64,000 nucleotides of DNA from Todiramphus chloris collaris (lineage: Eukaryota; Chordata; Aves; Coraciiformes; Alcedinidae), in assembly GCA_025345505.1 (NCBI GenBank), contig JANVCC010000010.1:41353546-41417545 (forward strand). The letters are read 5' to 3'. Below the pieces are notes generated by a model. The model made no database searches, was not told the DNA's origin, and was given only the letters and a program-made list of their open reading frames with translations. Every line of letters begins with the position of its first letter. Positions within the stretch are counted from its first letter, which is position 1. The position numbers were made by a program, and so were the translations under genes. Positions 23,875 to 37,500 of the stretch are shown piece after piece.

Positions 23875-26403
23875 TTTCTTGTGTCTGCTAGTTTTTCATT
23901 AAAATGCGCATTGCTTTTGGAAGCTTGGAAATGGAAATCAACATGGTCATATCTGAAAGGATAAGCTAGACTATTAGGACAAGCTATTTTATTTATGTGT
24001 TTTGAATAGATTTCTGATTCATGTCCTCTTATTAATTCTTGAGAAAGAATGCTATAAAACTTCCAGATGAGAAGCAAGAAAAATATAAATGCAAGTGCTC
24101 TTGAACTCAAGCAAAGACAATTCAGTGATCTTTGGGGTAACTTGAGACTAATGAAAATGAACTGCACTTTGTTTTAAGGCGTGTGATGTTATGATCCCAC
24201 CATGGCCCTCAGTGAAAGACTGGTTAATGTGCAGCCTGTGTTGGAGTGTTCACTTCTCATTTTGAAGGACCAGAGGCAAAAAAAGAGTTATATGTCATGG
24301 TGGGTCTGATCCCCTTCCACATATTATGTGTCACAAAAAAAAGAGAGAAATGTTTGTATTTTCATTGTTCTACAGGGCTGTTTTAATGTAAACATTACCT
24401 CTAACTAGAGAAGTATGTTCATGGACTTAAAAATGCCCCATACTGTTAATTCTGCCTGTCACATCCACTTGTAGAGTAATTCTACAGACTGTTGGTCTGC
24501 TCTGGTAACTCAAAATTGCAGATTGGTTATAATCTTTACTTACAAGATGAATAGTAGTTATATGAAGCTAGCATCATCAGTCCCAAAGTGCCATGCCTGC
24601 TAAAGGCAGACTTTCACATAGTTGTGCTATCAGGGTGAGAAAGACTTGTTAGCCATACTAGAATCTATTGCTTGATTTAAAAAAAAAAAAATCTAAGAAT
24701 CACAGCAGGTATGTGTTAATATATAAAAGATCCAGTGGTTCAGGATGATGTTCTTTTCCATATCCAAATATAAATCAGCATTTTTTTCTGGGGGAAGGGT
24801 GCTTAACATGCCAAAGTCAGCCACTGTAAAATAATTTCAGAATATAAAACCAAACTGTGAGAAGTGCAAAGTCATTTGTCATTACTTGTGGTTATTGTAT
24901 GGAACTGAACCACTTGGAGGAATAACACTAGGTATGAACTACAAACATTTCTGGTTTTGTAGATTGAAGTCACAGAGCAGAAGTCTCTCAGTGATGAAGT
25001 AGGATGTTGAAGCATCCCACACTTTTACAGTAGCTGAGACATGCTTTCAATAGTATAATCATAGGAAGAAATTACTAAAACTAGAAATTGCCTCACTATT
25101 GCTTAGAAAACAATGAATCAGAAGCCCAGAAGAGATAAGGATGTCAAAAAGCATGGTAAGAATAACAGCAGAAGTAAGCTGAAAGAAATAATTTGGGGAA
25201 GGGTTGGAAACGGGACAGAAGAGTCAATAAGGACAGCTGCATTTTGCAGTATTGTCAGGGGATAAAAATTAGAGACAGTGATATAGAATAGATTAAGGAT
25301 TAAGAGTTTAAGAAGGATTTTACTTAGTAGCAGGAGAAAGGAAGGCAAATGGAAGAAGGAAAGTGAAGAGAAGGTAGGAATGAGATAGAAAAATGCAAAA
25401 AGAAGGATGACTAGTGTTGAGATAATTTGGAGAAATTTATACATCACATGACACCATAAGAGGTGGAGGTGAACTGAAAACAATATATAAGTAGAAAGTG
25501 TGATATTCATTAGGCCTGGAAAATAACTGTTTCTTGGTCAGGAAAGGAACTGAGCTGAAAGAGGACAGAACAGATTTGTAGTGAAAGAAATTGGTTTGAT
25601 CCTAGCTTGTCACACAAGGGCATTCAGACTGAACAGAAATAGGAAATGGAATTTGGAGGTTAAAGGTCAGAAGAAGAATGGAGGAGGAGGAGAGATTGCA
25701 AAATATATATTCATTGAGCTGAAAATAGTTCTATATTGTTTTAAAAGAAATCTAATATTTAATGAAATCCATCAGCGTTGTCCTGACCTCAAAACATAAA
25801 TCTCTTGTAAAAACTGACCTAGCTGGGAACTAACGGGCAATTTGCTTTTTGCAGAGTACAAGATGTCCTTTTGGTCCCTAAGAATGTTGTTAGTGCTCTT
25901 AATGCATTTATCTAAAAGTGTTTCTTTTCAACAAAATCAAAATAGAAATCACTTTCTACATTTCCTTTAAAAAAAAAAAAAAAAAACAACAAAACAACAG
26001 GGAAATTAGATAAAAAACAAAACAATTCTTTTCTTTCACAATGGGTGCAAACTTCTATTTCTTAAAAATCAAGGAAATTAATAGCTAAAGAGAGCATAAA
26101 TCTTTCATTTTTCTGTCATGAAACTTTATAATGCGCAAGGCTAAGTGTGCAAGGAAAATAGAAGGTGTTTGGGCAATTGATAGCAATGAAGATGATTATC
26201 TCGTAGAATATATTTCTTCTATGTCAGTGACTCTGCATTATGAACTAACATTGCTTGTACAAGGGACACATACAAACCCAAGCTAAAAAAACAATACTAA
26301 CTTCCAACAGTTTTCCAGATAATAGGTTAAATGCAAATCATTCCTCAGGCTTTAAGGTTTATGGTACTTCTTATACAGTAGGTAGATAGAGAATGAAAAC
26401 ATG
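23875..26403. other. Noncoding DNA, purine-rich on the plus strand at 25100-25700
   Basis: No gene recognised. A13 lies at 24679-24691 and A18 at 25969-25986. From about 25100 to 25700 the plus strand is strikingly A+G-rich (for example 'aggagaaaggaaggcaaat'). That explains the leucine/serine/phenylalanine-rich open frame of 130 codons on the minus strand at 25118-25510. Confidence 0.6.
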
Positions 26404-26576
26404 CAGGCTTGCCCAGGGACGTTGTGGATGCTCCATCACTGGATGTATTCAAGACCAGGTTGGATGGGGCTTTGAGTAGCCTGGTCTGGTGGAAGATTTC
26501 CCTGTGCATGGCAGATGGATTGGAACTAGATGATGTCTAAGGTCCTTTCCAACCCAAACCATTCTATGATGTTATG
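26404..26576 (+). mobile_element. CR1 LINE 3' end, plus strand (about 170 bp)
   Basis: Sense CR1: 'cttgcccagggacgttgtgg', 'atgctccatcactggatgta', 'aagaccaggttggatggggc', 'tttgagtagcctggtctggt', then 'ggtcctttccaacccaaacc', ending in 'attctatgatgttatg'. It is close to typical avian CR1 wording, so probably younger than the 23647 copy. It is 5'-truncated. Confidence 0.95.
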
Positions 26577-27312
26577 GTGTCTGTTTTCAAATAACAATAA
26601 ATTTTCTAAACCTTCCATTAAAAAAAATTCTCATGGCATCAGTGTCAGTATTACAATCATTACTTTCATGGTATATGAAAAGGCATGCTGGAAGAACTGG
26701 ATGAAGGAACCATTTTGTATTAAATACATACTTTTTTTTTTTTCTTCCTGTTCTAGTTGTCAATACAGTAATTTTTAAATCATTTAAGATTACTTTTTTT
26801 CAGTCTTAGTTTGCACAGCTCACCAAAAGATCCCTTTGAATATCAATATTAGTTATTTCATGTATTTGAATATTTACAGTTTTCATTACAGAATGTCCTT
26901 TTTTACTTACAAAGCAATGTTACATGATAGCAAAGCCAGACTAACCTTTTTTTCTCTGAAAGAACTGCTTGCCAAATCTGATCCTGCTAAGCTTGAAATG
27001 AGTTTTAAGGAATTTTAATATTCTCATTGGCTTCCCTGGTATAGGGTGAGTTTCTTTCACATTTCAAATCTTTGCTTCCTCCTTTAATTCTACAATAGAG
27101 GAACCATTTTAACTTCTTTTCATCTTTTCCCCAAATCATTAAGACAAATATTAAATGGTAGCATTTGGCAGATGGAAGGTATCTACTAGCAATACAGTTT
27201 TATAGTGTTTCTTTAAATTTGGTTACTAGTCTAGAATTAATCTATAGGTGAAGAAAGAATTGACAGGTAGGTTAATTTCCTTGAAGATTCAAATGTAAGA
27301 AGAGATAAGATA

Positions 27313-27338
27313 TATCTTGTATAAGGAGATACAAGATA
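27313..27338. repeat. Perfect inverted repeat, 10-bp stem and 6-base loop
   Basis: TATCTTGTAT (27313-27322), loop AAGGAG, then ATACAAGATA (27329-27338). The stem is perfect, in an AGATA-rich neighbourhood. Confidence 0.9.
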
Positions 27339-30300
27339 GATAAGAAGATTAAAATATAAATGTATATGCCTGTATTATTTATTTGTCTCTATAACTCAAG
27401 TACTTTCCTATTAATACATCAGATAATTTCATCTACTGATACTAATTTCAATTATAAAGAACTGTTTATAGTTCTGAAATAAGGTAATGTGTCATAGATA
27501 GACCACACAAAGCAATTGAGGGTGTTGGAATCTGTTCTGTAATATTTATCGTTTTTTTAAAAATATACCCAAATTTACTTAGAATTGGCTTAAGAAACTG
27601 GAAGATAAAGACTTTTTAAGAAAACCCCAGTTAAGTTTTTTTTTTCTTTGAAAATATACCTTTGTTTCGTGAAATAGCAAGATTAACTGTTATGGAATAC
27701 TTTAAAATTTAGTTTATGACAATGTGGGGTCATTTTTAGTTTTGAAGTTAGATGCCAGTAGAGATGTGTGTCTACTTACAATTTTAACATTTTGAAGAGA
27801 GAGAAAATTAATTTCTAAAGTAACACATAAGCACTTCATAATATAATGGCAAGACATTCTGTTCAGTCAGAGGTATCAAGGAGTGTGGCCCAAAGTTAAC
27901 AATGAAACTATATGGTAAGCCTAAGAGGCACATAATCAGTACCAACAAGGAACGGTAGGGTGTTCAGAGTCTCTGTGAGGAAGATGCAGGAGATGATCTG
28001 GCTTCTGTTGCGTGTTACTATTATGAAAACTTGAACATTAGTTTGTCTGCCTTTTACTCACATACTGGGAATGGAATTAATTTCAAGATGGGCCAGTAGC
28101 ATGCAGAAACAGATTTGTTTGTCTTGTGTGAAAGCTGTGTCTGATGGTGCAAGATGATAATACCGGGGTTAGGTTACTTATCTTGGGGCATGTTTGGTCC
28201 ATGTACAGAATTGAATTAACATGCAGCCATAGAAAGTCAAAACTGTAAGCATCCCTGAGTAAACAACAAAGTGTAATGTAAATACTATGCCTTTATGGTC
28301 GATTTATTGTCAGAAAGCATCTAGGCCTTTTCCACCAAATTTTACCATCATGGCTCTCTTCTAGTCTGAATGCGAGTACAGTTATACAAACGTGTTTAAG
28401 TACAGGAGTAGTCTCAGAGGTTTTTAGACTACTAAAAGTAGATAAGTGTGTGCTTAAGCATCTTGCTGAGTGTCTTTACCTCTTCACAGGTTATAGATAT
28501 TGTTTAGGGAGTTTGTCATCTCACGGGAAAATGCCTTCTGATCACATTAAACTGACTAAATACAAAGCAAATATCTGTTTCTTGAGGTGGAGGGAAGCAT
28601 GTATGATTAGAACTGAGCAGTGAATGAAGTTAACCTGCTAAACATAAAGCCAACAAACCATTTAGTTTACTAACTCCTTAAGAAATAGGGAGGAACATTA
28701 CCTAGGGAAGGAACAAAGAAAGCCAGTGTAAGGCACAAAAGAAGCTTTGGGATGTTGTTTTATGCCATATGAAAACTGCATAGACTAGTTTCACTGACCT
28801 CTGGTGGAATCCGGTGAAGTGACTCAGGGCCTCCTAATTTCCTCTGAGCTGAATAAAAACTCACAAAAGCTACATGATCACTGTAGAAGGGCAAAGCTAA
28901 TACAAACTGATCCATTTTCCCTTCTGTGTGCAAGTAGTAGAAAAAGACAGCAGAATATGTAGAAAAGTCCTGCTCCCCCCTGCCAAGCTCTAGGTATTTT
29001 CACTTAACCAATTCTTTTACTATTGAAAAAATTTTCAACATTTCTGTATTCTTGATCTCTCCTACATCCTTCCTGTGTCTTAAGGATTTATATAGCTCTT
29101 GGCTCCTTGCTTGATGATGGGTCAAGTTGTGTCAAGGTAGTAGGGTGTGTTGTGCAACTTGTCTTGTCAATGTGCAGAATTTTCAAGGCCATTCTGGCAG
29201 AAGGATTTTTCCAGGGTTGTCAGCGATTGCAAAGGGCTGCACTTGGTGACCAGGGTGACCCCTTCCATGCTCTTGGATAGTTCATTTGTTTTGATACAGT
29301 TCCTTGAAAAAGATTGGAAGTCCTGGGACTTCCTCATTTAATTCTTTGTCATTTCAGAGAATGTCCTGGTTTCATTTAGAATGGAACTAATTCTGTTCAG
29401 TGATGTTACATCTCAGTTAGGTCTCTTGAGCTGACAGAAAATACTGTTAACAGTCTTGCAGTCCTTTGGGCCTGTACTACTACTTCATCTTTGTTTAAAC
29501 CACTCCATTTAAGAGTACTTTTTGGTTGAAGAATTCCTATGGTGGTGAGGACATATTACTTTGGAACTTAGTAGAATAAATGTAGTATTAATAGTAATAT
29601 AAGGTGAACCACAGTAAATATATTATTAAATATGTTGTTTCTTTGTAATACAGCCTTGCCCAGAGAGGCAAATGTGATGAATCCTCCACAGAGAACAGTG
29701 AGAGGCTCTTCTAGCTTCAAGGAATTTTGTAAAACAAAGTGGTGAAAAAAATGAAGAGAGTGATAGGTTTTTTCCTGTTTATAATGTCTTATAAAAGCAA
29801 TCTTAAGGCGTTAGTGCCAAAGGAGAACTTAGACTGCCCTATAATTTAACCCTGGAAGTCAAAGTCCCAGAGGTGCAACCATTCAGTCCCTATGGCAAAC
29901 AGATTGTTAATGCAAAGGTGAAAGTTTTTAAAACACTAAGGATTGCCTTGATTCTCTCCTACTAAGTAAATATTTATATAGACATGAGCAAAGACTCGGT
30001 CCTATATAGTCTGATCCTCTTAAGTACTGCAGGAAACTTTTATCAAAACACTACATACTTTAATCCTCCAAGCTCCTTCATGATTTGGATATTATTGTCT
30101 CTGCATTATTAGTAGGGAAACTGAACAATAACATAAACATGGTATCAGAGCAAGTCAGAGACCAATCCAGGATTACAGCTCTAGAGTTCTTGACTTCTAA
30201 CCCTGTATTAGCTGCAGTAATTCCACTTGACTCCACAATAATAGCTTGGTATTCACTGAGGGTAAAGGTGGAAACAATAAAATAAATACTTAGTTCAACT

Positions 30301-30808
30301 AGTCCTCAGTTCAACTAACATAAGATGATATCAGCCACCTACTTTATCGTGCTTTTCCTAGTATGGCTTTAAATTTCACATATAGCTGAACTTTACTATT
30401 TCCCTTAAAATATTTTAGAGCAAAAGAAGGCTTTTTTTGGTATCCAGCCAGTGCCTTCTTTCCCTGTTTGATGCTGTTATGCTTGCTTACAGTTCTGGTC
30501 ACGTGCCAAACACTGTCCAAACTTCAATCTTTTAAATACTTTCTACTCTCTCTTCAGCCTTTTCTCTTTTTTTAACAGTACTCATCTGCCTGCCTCTTGT
30601 CTTCAAAACCTACCTTTTGAAGTTCGTCTTTCCTTAACATTTCCCACGATCAGTTGAAATTATATACTATTCATCTTTGCAAAAAAATGAAAGCAGATGT
30701 ATTTTTTAAAACAGGCCAAGATAAGGGTATTATCTGTAATATGCCTGAACGTCCAAAAAATCACATTGGTCTGTTTTTTTGTTATCTCTCATTGCAAATT
30801 CATATTAG

Positions 30809-30867
30809 GAGAGAGCACTGGGCAAATTACAATGCGGTAGATACAGAAGTCGAGGAAGAATTGCAGG
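30809..30867 (+). other. Exon-like 59-bp segment (unproven)
   Basis: A pyrimidine-rich stretch ('ctgtttttttgttatctctc') leads to AG at 30807-30808. A CAGG|GTAACT donor-like site begins at 30868. Between them one plus frame reads REHWANYNAVDTEVEEELQ, an exon-like composition rich in acidic residues and retaining CpGs. No family is recognised. The donor is moderate. Confidence 0.13.
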
Positions 30868-33800
30868 GTAACTTAACCTCTCTGCTTTTTTTTTCATGTA
30901 TTCTTAGGGTTGTTGCAAGATGCAGTATAAAAGTAGTTTAAATAAGTTTCTTACTGTATACTCAAAGGAATTGTTTAGGTGGAAGGAAAAACAGGTATCA
31001 ACTCTGTTTCATGAACATTTCAGTTTAAGGAGAAGGTGGGAAAAGAAGGAGAGAGAGAACATCAGGAAGGAACAAATGAAACCAGGTCAAAGGAGAAGAC
31101 CTTTGATTTCTTTGGTATTTTATCTTTTCTCTGACTTACTGGTTTCTAATCTTGTACAGGACTTCCTGTCTTGGATTTTCTGATATGTGGTCTGAGCTTT
31201 AAAAAAATAGCAAACAGAGGCATTTGATTTATCAATATATATCCATGTACCTGAATGCATCCCTAATGTTCCTGTTTTAAGCTGTCAGCTTGTTCTATTG
31301 TTAAAACAACATTTCACACTGCATCCTAAAATCTCCATGTATCACAGAGCTTTACTGAAGACTGACACTGCTGTGGATTGTGCTACTGTATTCTAGGGGA
31401 ATTAATTTTGCCTAAAAGCCCACACTTCAGATGAGACAGGACTGTAACCTCATAGGCAAAATGCTGATTTTGTAAAAAGGAAAAGAAACTAACAGTCAGC
31501 TTTGCTAGAGTATGTTGAACATGCATATTTAATGTCACTCCAAAGCATAGATTAGAAAATTGTCTGTATACTTCATAAGTGTTAGTAGAAATTGATTAAA
31601 GCAATTGATTGTACCCTGTGCAAGGAAGTATTTACGGTCATTACATTAATGCCAAAAAGCACCTGTCAGCTTCAGAAAGGGCATCTGCTGATTTGTTGAC
31701 AGGCAATTTCAAGTTCTCTTTTTAGAGAAACCCGTATTGAGGGCTTCCTTGAACTGGATGATCTTTAACAGATAGTTTCTTTTTTCCAGATTCTGAAATG
31801 CAATTTTAGATACATCATGTGGGGTTTTCGTGATTTGTTTAAAATCCATGCTGAGAGATGCTGAAATGATCATTCTGTGTAGTGATGTCTGTTTTGCTGT
31901 CCCTTCCTATCCATGAATGCATTTATGCTCTCAGCTGACTGCTGAAGGTACATTTACATATGCCTTCCTACTCACAGTGTATTCCCTTATATCTGCTTTG
32001 TTTAAAAGAAAATAGTCTTAAAACATGTTTAGTGGGACCTGCTAAATTCTGCATCAGATCATTGAGCAGATAACTTCAGTGTTTTAGTGTTAAGCAGTTT
32101 CCCTCTTTTGGGATTGCTGTGAGATTTGTGGAATTATAGCAGTTTGATATAGAAAGAAGAAAGGGAAATAAATCCCTCTCCAGGGTGAGACTGACTACAG
32201 AACCGAGGATGGAACTGCAGGAACTGGACAAAGGGGTGAGAAGAAGTCTCTTAACCTAACTGCAGTGTTGCTTCCCTGAATTAGTCTTGTATATGTTGGC
32301 CTTCTCATGGCCCCTCCTTAAATGTCTAATACAGCCTGTTTTCAGACTGTATTGCAGTATTAGGTGTTCAGTGGCCAGGCTTGCTTTGTCACTTAGAAAA
32401 ATAGATGAGGCACGTTTTGGATAATGTGTTGAGGTAGAGTGTGTCCCTGCCTCTAGATGATTCAGACATTTGTTACGTTTTCTAACTTCCTGCTTCTGTG
32501 TCTTCTGGGCTATGGGTAGTACAGATTGCTTTTGTTTTATAGTCTTAGCTAATGCGTTTGCAAATTGCAATGAAAGAATCTCAGAAAATTACACTATACA
32601 TCAGCTGAGACAGAACAAATGATTTTTCCCTTCAGACTGCTCCGGTGTGCTATTTGAGTGCAAATCAGTAGTTTTTATGAAGTGGCTAAAGTTTGGTCTG
32701 AATAAGCTATATTTCAGAGACTCTAATAAGCAAAAATTAAACAGGTTTCCTCAAGATGGATAGGAAGATTAAATTAAAGGGTGGTTGGCTCTACAAAGAG
32801 GGAGAAATACTACTGTGTAGAAGACTTAGCTTCATTAGGAATAGTAGCCCAATTAAAATATTTGCTGTATGGGGTTTTTAGGGACTTCAAATAGACCTTT
32901 CTTGAATTTTCCTTGATTCAGAGATGCTAACTCTAAATGTGACACATGAGATGGTAATTACAAGGTAATTATTTGATTTTCACTAAATAGACATTTCTAT
33001 TAGATTCCTTCTGGCAATATCTAGCTGAGGAAGTTGATTTTATAGGCAAATACAATATCAGGATGTCTTTTCTTCACTCAGCTATGTAAGGAACAATAAT
33101 GATAACTACCTCTTTTAATGTTCCTAGCCATCTGTACCTTGACACTCTGCAATGTCTGAAGTGCTACTTTTTGATTAGGCTGTCAGATTTGCTGAATGTG
33201 TACTTGATGCTTCCCTTTTTTCCTTTCATGTAGACTTCCAAACCCACCACTTGTCTTTTATCCTGCTTTTTGTAATAATATCTTTGCATGTAATCTGCAA
33301 GGATTGGCTGTTAAGCTCCTCTGTCACAGCCCAGGGTGACACCTGTGATTAAAAGGTCTACCTGAATTCCCCAGTCTCTAGGTTTTTCCTTGTAGTTTCA
33401 AGATGAAAAAAGTCATGATGCTTCAAAGTTTCATCTCTAGGGCTGCAAAATCAGGTGCATTTGTCAGGCATGTGCACATACTGTGTAAAGAAATGTTTTA
33501 AGGTACCCAAATGATATCTTTAGATGATGTTACACAGTTATGAAGTTAGACCCAAATCCCAGCAGCAATAGACTAGTTAAAACTTTTACTGTGCTTCCAT
33601 ATGCTTAGAGTTGAAAATTACTTTAGATAACAGCCCTACCGGATTTGTTGGCCAAGGAAGGAAGCCAAGGTGTCCAGGTATGCACTGCTAACTGTGGAAA
33701 GTAGCATGACTTAGCCACACTACACAGAGACATCACCTGCACTTGGTTTAATACCTCTGATGACTTAATTCTCTGACTTGCACAGCCAGTCAGGCTGATG

Positions 33801-33887
33801 ACCATTTATCTCAGGGGTATAAGACATTTCTACTGAACTGTACAGCTGCTGCTGAGTTGGCTTTACAGCTTCTGAGAATGAAGGTAG

Positions 33888-34511
33888 CAATTGCAACCGT
33901 GGCCGCTTACCCACACAGTGCTTTTCACAGGTTGTTGTCATTTGTCACTCGAGGTTCACTCGTCATTTATATTATATTTTTCTTCAGCAAGTTGTAGCCT
34001 GACTGTAAACTTCAGTTTGCATTGCTCTTGGAATTCCTGTATTTTATACCCAGAGAATGCTTCTGTCTACTATTTTTTGTTTGGTTTATTTGTTGGGGTC
34101 TGTGTGATTGCTCCTCTGTATCTAAGCAAAAGGAAAAACACTGAAGAACCAGAAAGATCTACTGACTGGTCATCTCATTACTTGTGTTTGAGGACTGGTG
34201 ACACCGATCAGCATATCTTGTTTTACGTCTTTAATGGCACTGTGCACCGCCCCTTCCAGGAACCACTGCTGTCTGCTACAATTAGAGCTGCTGAAAAAAT
34301 TATGTTCTGGACAGTACTAAATAAGAGAGACACTAGACAGTGTCAGGAGTATACTGTGACAAATGCAACAAATGTGAATATAACAGACGATTTTACAAAA
34401 AACTTGTCTATTCAGTTCTCTACTTTTCAGAGTCTTCTCCACAAATCCCATTACTTTCATGCTAATCTATTTTACTTTGTTTCCTTAGATCTTTGTACCA
34501 TAGAACCGTAA
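33888..34511 (+). other. Longest open frame in the window, 207 codons, possible terminal exon (unproven)
   Basis: The frame is open from just after a TAG at 33885-33887 to the TAA at 34509-34511. Counting the TTG at 33891 as residue 1, the first ATG is codon 138 (34302), so it could be coding only as a spliced exon. An attractive acceptor is TTATATTTTTCTTCAG ending at 33987. Residues 59-78 are hydrophobic (VYYFLFGLFVGVCVIAPLYL) and are followed by the basic SKRK, like a type I membrane anchor. Potential N-glycosylation sequons NFS (40) and NAS (56) precede it. An AATAAA occurs about 500 bases downstream, near 35009. At this AT content a frame this long is unlikely by chance in 64 kb. I recognise no family. 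It could still be a chance frame or an old pseudogene. Confidence 0.25.
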
Positions 34512-37500
34512 CTTAACAAAATGGAATTTTTAACAATTGTTCAAGGTTTTTTTGACTAACTGTAAGGAGGGCTAATAATCTAATATGCTGAGGAGGACAA
34601 AGAACATAGTAAAAGATGAATTCATATGTTCCAACAGGCTTTGTGATGTTTATACCACAGACGCACAGTAGCAATCCATTTTCTGACAAATGTATCAAAG
34701 AAAGAAATAGCACAGATAATTTTTTAACATAAAAAAAATGGAAGGCTGCAAAGATTTTTGGATTTATAACTAACTGCTCATGATGTTGTCATCCTCATTG
34801 TCTAGCCATAAGGTTGTAAAGTATTTTCACTCGTGATAGTATAACTGCTTGCTATTTTTTATGTGATACTGTTAATTTAAGAATTTTAATTTATAGTGAT
34901 TAGAAATTTTTTTTTGTGAAATGAATTATTAAAGTGTTATATGTTGTGACTGGAAAGAAATGTTTAAAATCTTCAAGTATGCTTACTTTATTTAGTGAGC
35001 CTATTACTAATAAATTCTAGTACCAGTACAAAAGATCATCTCTTTCCAGTTTGGTTATTCATTTTGAGTTTTTCATTCTTTGCTGTTGCTGACCACAGAA
35101 AGGTACAATGTATCATCTCTTCTCATAAAGAAAAATCTTCATTTAAGTTAATGACATTTCATTCTCTTATTAGTTTGTTATGTGGTTCAGGAAGAAGGAA
35201 AAACCAGCTGTGAGCAGGAGAACAGTGAAATTTCACATGAAAGCTTAAAACAGTAGTCTTGGGATACAAAGCCACCAGGTAGTTAAAAAAAGGTGAAAGG
35301 GAGCAGAGAGCAGTTGGTGTAGAACAAAGGATGTTGTATGGTGGACGCAGAGCGAGCAACATTAAAATGACTGTGAGAGATCATGGATAGCAGCTTTGGA
35401 AACTGATGTACCTGTTCTTACAGGATTTATTTTGCTGCTTACCAGAAGTCTGACCAGAATGTAGGCCATTACTTCTTGGATTAGTAAAGAAAGGGGTAGG
35501 CACTAACTCATTTTTGGTTGTATTTAGACTTTCATATTTCTTATTAATAATTTTTGTAGAATTAAAATAGCAGCATGAATCAAGCTTACAGTATATAAGA
35601 GAAAAATATGGTCTGATGTTATACCAAAGGTGAATTATCCTTTTTTAGTGTACATATCCAGGTGAACCTTAGAATAAATCTGTTTAGGATTTTCTTTTAC
35701 TCAAAAGTTATCTTTGAAGCCATGTGTTTAAATGGCCAGCGAATACTGAAATTGTTGCCACTGTGAGTTTCTATAGGGTAATATAGAAATGTTAGTAGTA
35801 CAAATCCATAGTTTCCACTGCTTAATCTGCTGAGGTGCTGATACTCAGTATCAGGTTTTATGGATGATTTGCTTTCCCACGTTAGTACATTTTTGCAAAG
35901 CTGAATTGAGAAATAAATTTTAAAACCCTCACACCAAACTTCCAGAACAAAAAAGACCAGCAGCATTACATAATGTGTAATCACTTCCTGCAGTGGATAT
36001 TGCAGCAAGTTCTTTCGGCCTGTGATAAAAGCAATTAGATTTTAAATCTCTAAACGCTGGAATGCAGCCGAGTATGTATCAAAGGCACTGAAGTTCTTCA
36101 AAATGCTTGCAGTTAGATGGCTTGTGTTAGTTCCATTAAATACACCAGCTATTAATGCAAAGATCTATGTTATCTTTCTAGGAAGGATTTGGGAGACTGA
36201 TCAAAAAGCTTCGCTATGCTCTTGGTCTCTAGCTGAAACAAGCAATTTAAATATGACTTCTGAAACCAGTTTTGCTAAGAACTTATTTTATTATCATTTC
36301 ATATAATCCAAGAAATAAAAGTCTAAATAGTGTTATGAAGCAACTTGTGGAGAACTGAATTTCATTTTTTCTAATATGACTCAGGAAATAATGGTAGCTC
36401 TATATATTTTTGTCTAGGAAAGCCTGAAAATGTTTGGAATTAAATTTGATGAAATGACATGTCAGGTGCTTCAGCTGAAGCCTTGAAAACTTTCACTTAG
36501 GAAAATGAAGTTGAACTTTGATGTATAAAGTTTTTAGGGCTTTTTATTACTAACAAATGTTAGTAGTATTCTCATGTGTTCATATTTGGAAATGGAAAAA
36601 TGTAGGCTTCATATAAAGTTTGAACTGAGACATACGCAGCAATCACAAAGCAGAAATGACAAGCTATGCACCATGAAGATTCTTCGTATAGCAGCTCCAC
36701 AGTTACTACATGACAGATGCAGCAAAGTGTTTGAAGTGTCCCTATATTGTGTGAACACATCCAACCTGTCTACTTTAATGGTCTGTCATATTCAAAGATT
36801 TCCCGTGAGTCAGTGCCACATTTCGTGTACATCCACATCTGTGGCACATCTGACATCCCATTTATACATCAGAAGTACAGTAGTTTCACTGTGAAATGGG
36901 TGTCAGTATAGAAAGAGCCATATATTGTCATGGACAGATACTACAGGGAATGCTAATGATGCTCAAAATTCTGATAATCCTTTGGCATTTCTTCATATAG
37001 CCAATATTTGTCATAAGAACAGAAGCTGAAGATGATTCAGATACCAATTTGTAACTCTATTGTCACTGGCTGTATTATGATCATTAATACGTTTTCGTTC
37101 ATGAAAAAAAGAATCTTTTAGTGCCCACTGATTCATATGATTGTTTAGTGATCAGGAAGTTGTTATATTGACCAGAGTGTGGTTGACTGAAATACCAGAG
37201 TGGATGGCTCTTTTAACATCAAGCCAAGCGTGAGGATAAAGCAGAAGCTGGAAAAGGCTGTTGATGAGCAACAGGAGATCTGGATCCACCAGGACTGAGA
37301 ACCAAAGAGGGCATCAAGCCATGTACTGGGCAATGCTAGAAGAAGAAATGAAAGCTGAGAATGTGAGAAGTATCATGCAGTTGGGAGAGAGATGCAGGGG
37401 CACTTGAGGCAGTAGCACTTACTGAGGGTTAGTAGCTACTTTTTAGCCTGTGTCTTGTTGTGTATGGCAGAAACAAAGTATGCTAGGTGGAAGTGTGGAG

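Larger units (their letters stand above)
26577..33887. other. AT-rich noncoding DNA without recognisable transposable elements
   Basis: No gene was identified. There is a perfect hairpin at 27313-27338, an exon-like segment at 30809-30867 (separate entries), and otherwise short unremarkable frames. A possible 18-bp CR1 crumb (GAACTGGATGATCTTTAA, about 31752-31769) is too short to call. Confidence 0.55.

Noticed and set aside
24190-24310. Inverted pair CCCACCATG / CATGGTGGG about 90 bases apart, possible terminal inverted repeats
   Set aside because: Only nine bases match, with no target duplication and no transposon-like interior.
25118-25510. 130-codon minus frame rich in leucine, serine and phenylalanine
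   Set aside because: It is a by-product of the purine-rich plus strand, which makes stop codons rare on the minus strand.
31752-31769. Possible CR1 crumb GAACTGGATGATCTTTAA
   Set aside because: Eighteen bases match CR1 3' wording but the flanks do not continue it. Too short to call.
37195-37400. Stop-interrupted protein-like stretch (NIKPSVRIKQKLEKAVDEQQ)
   Set aside because: Open for only about 30 codons, no splice sites or tail, and no recognised family. Noted in the regional entry but not called.
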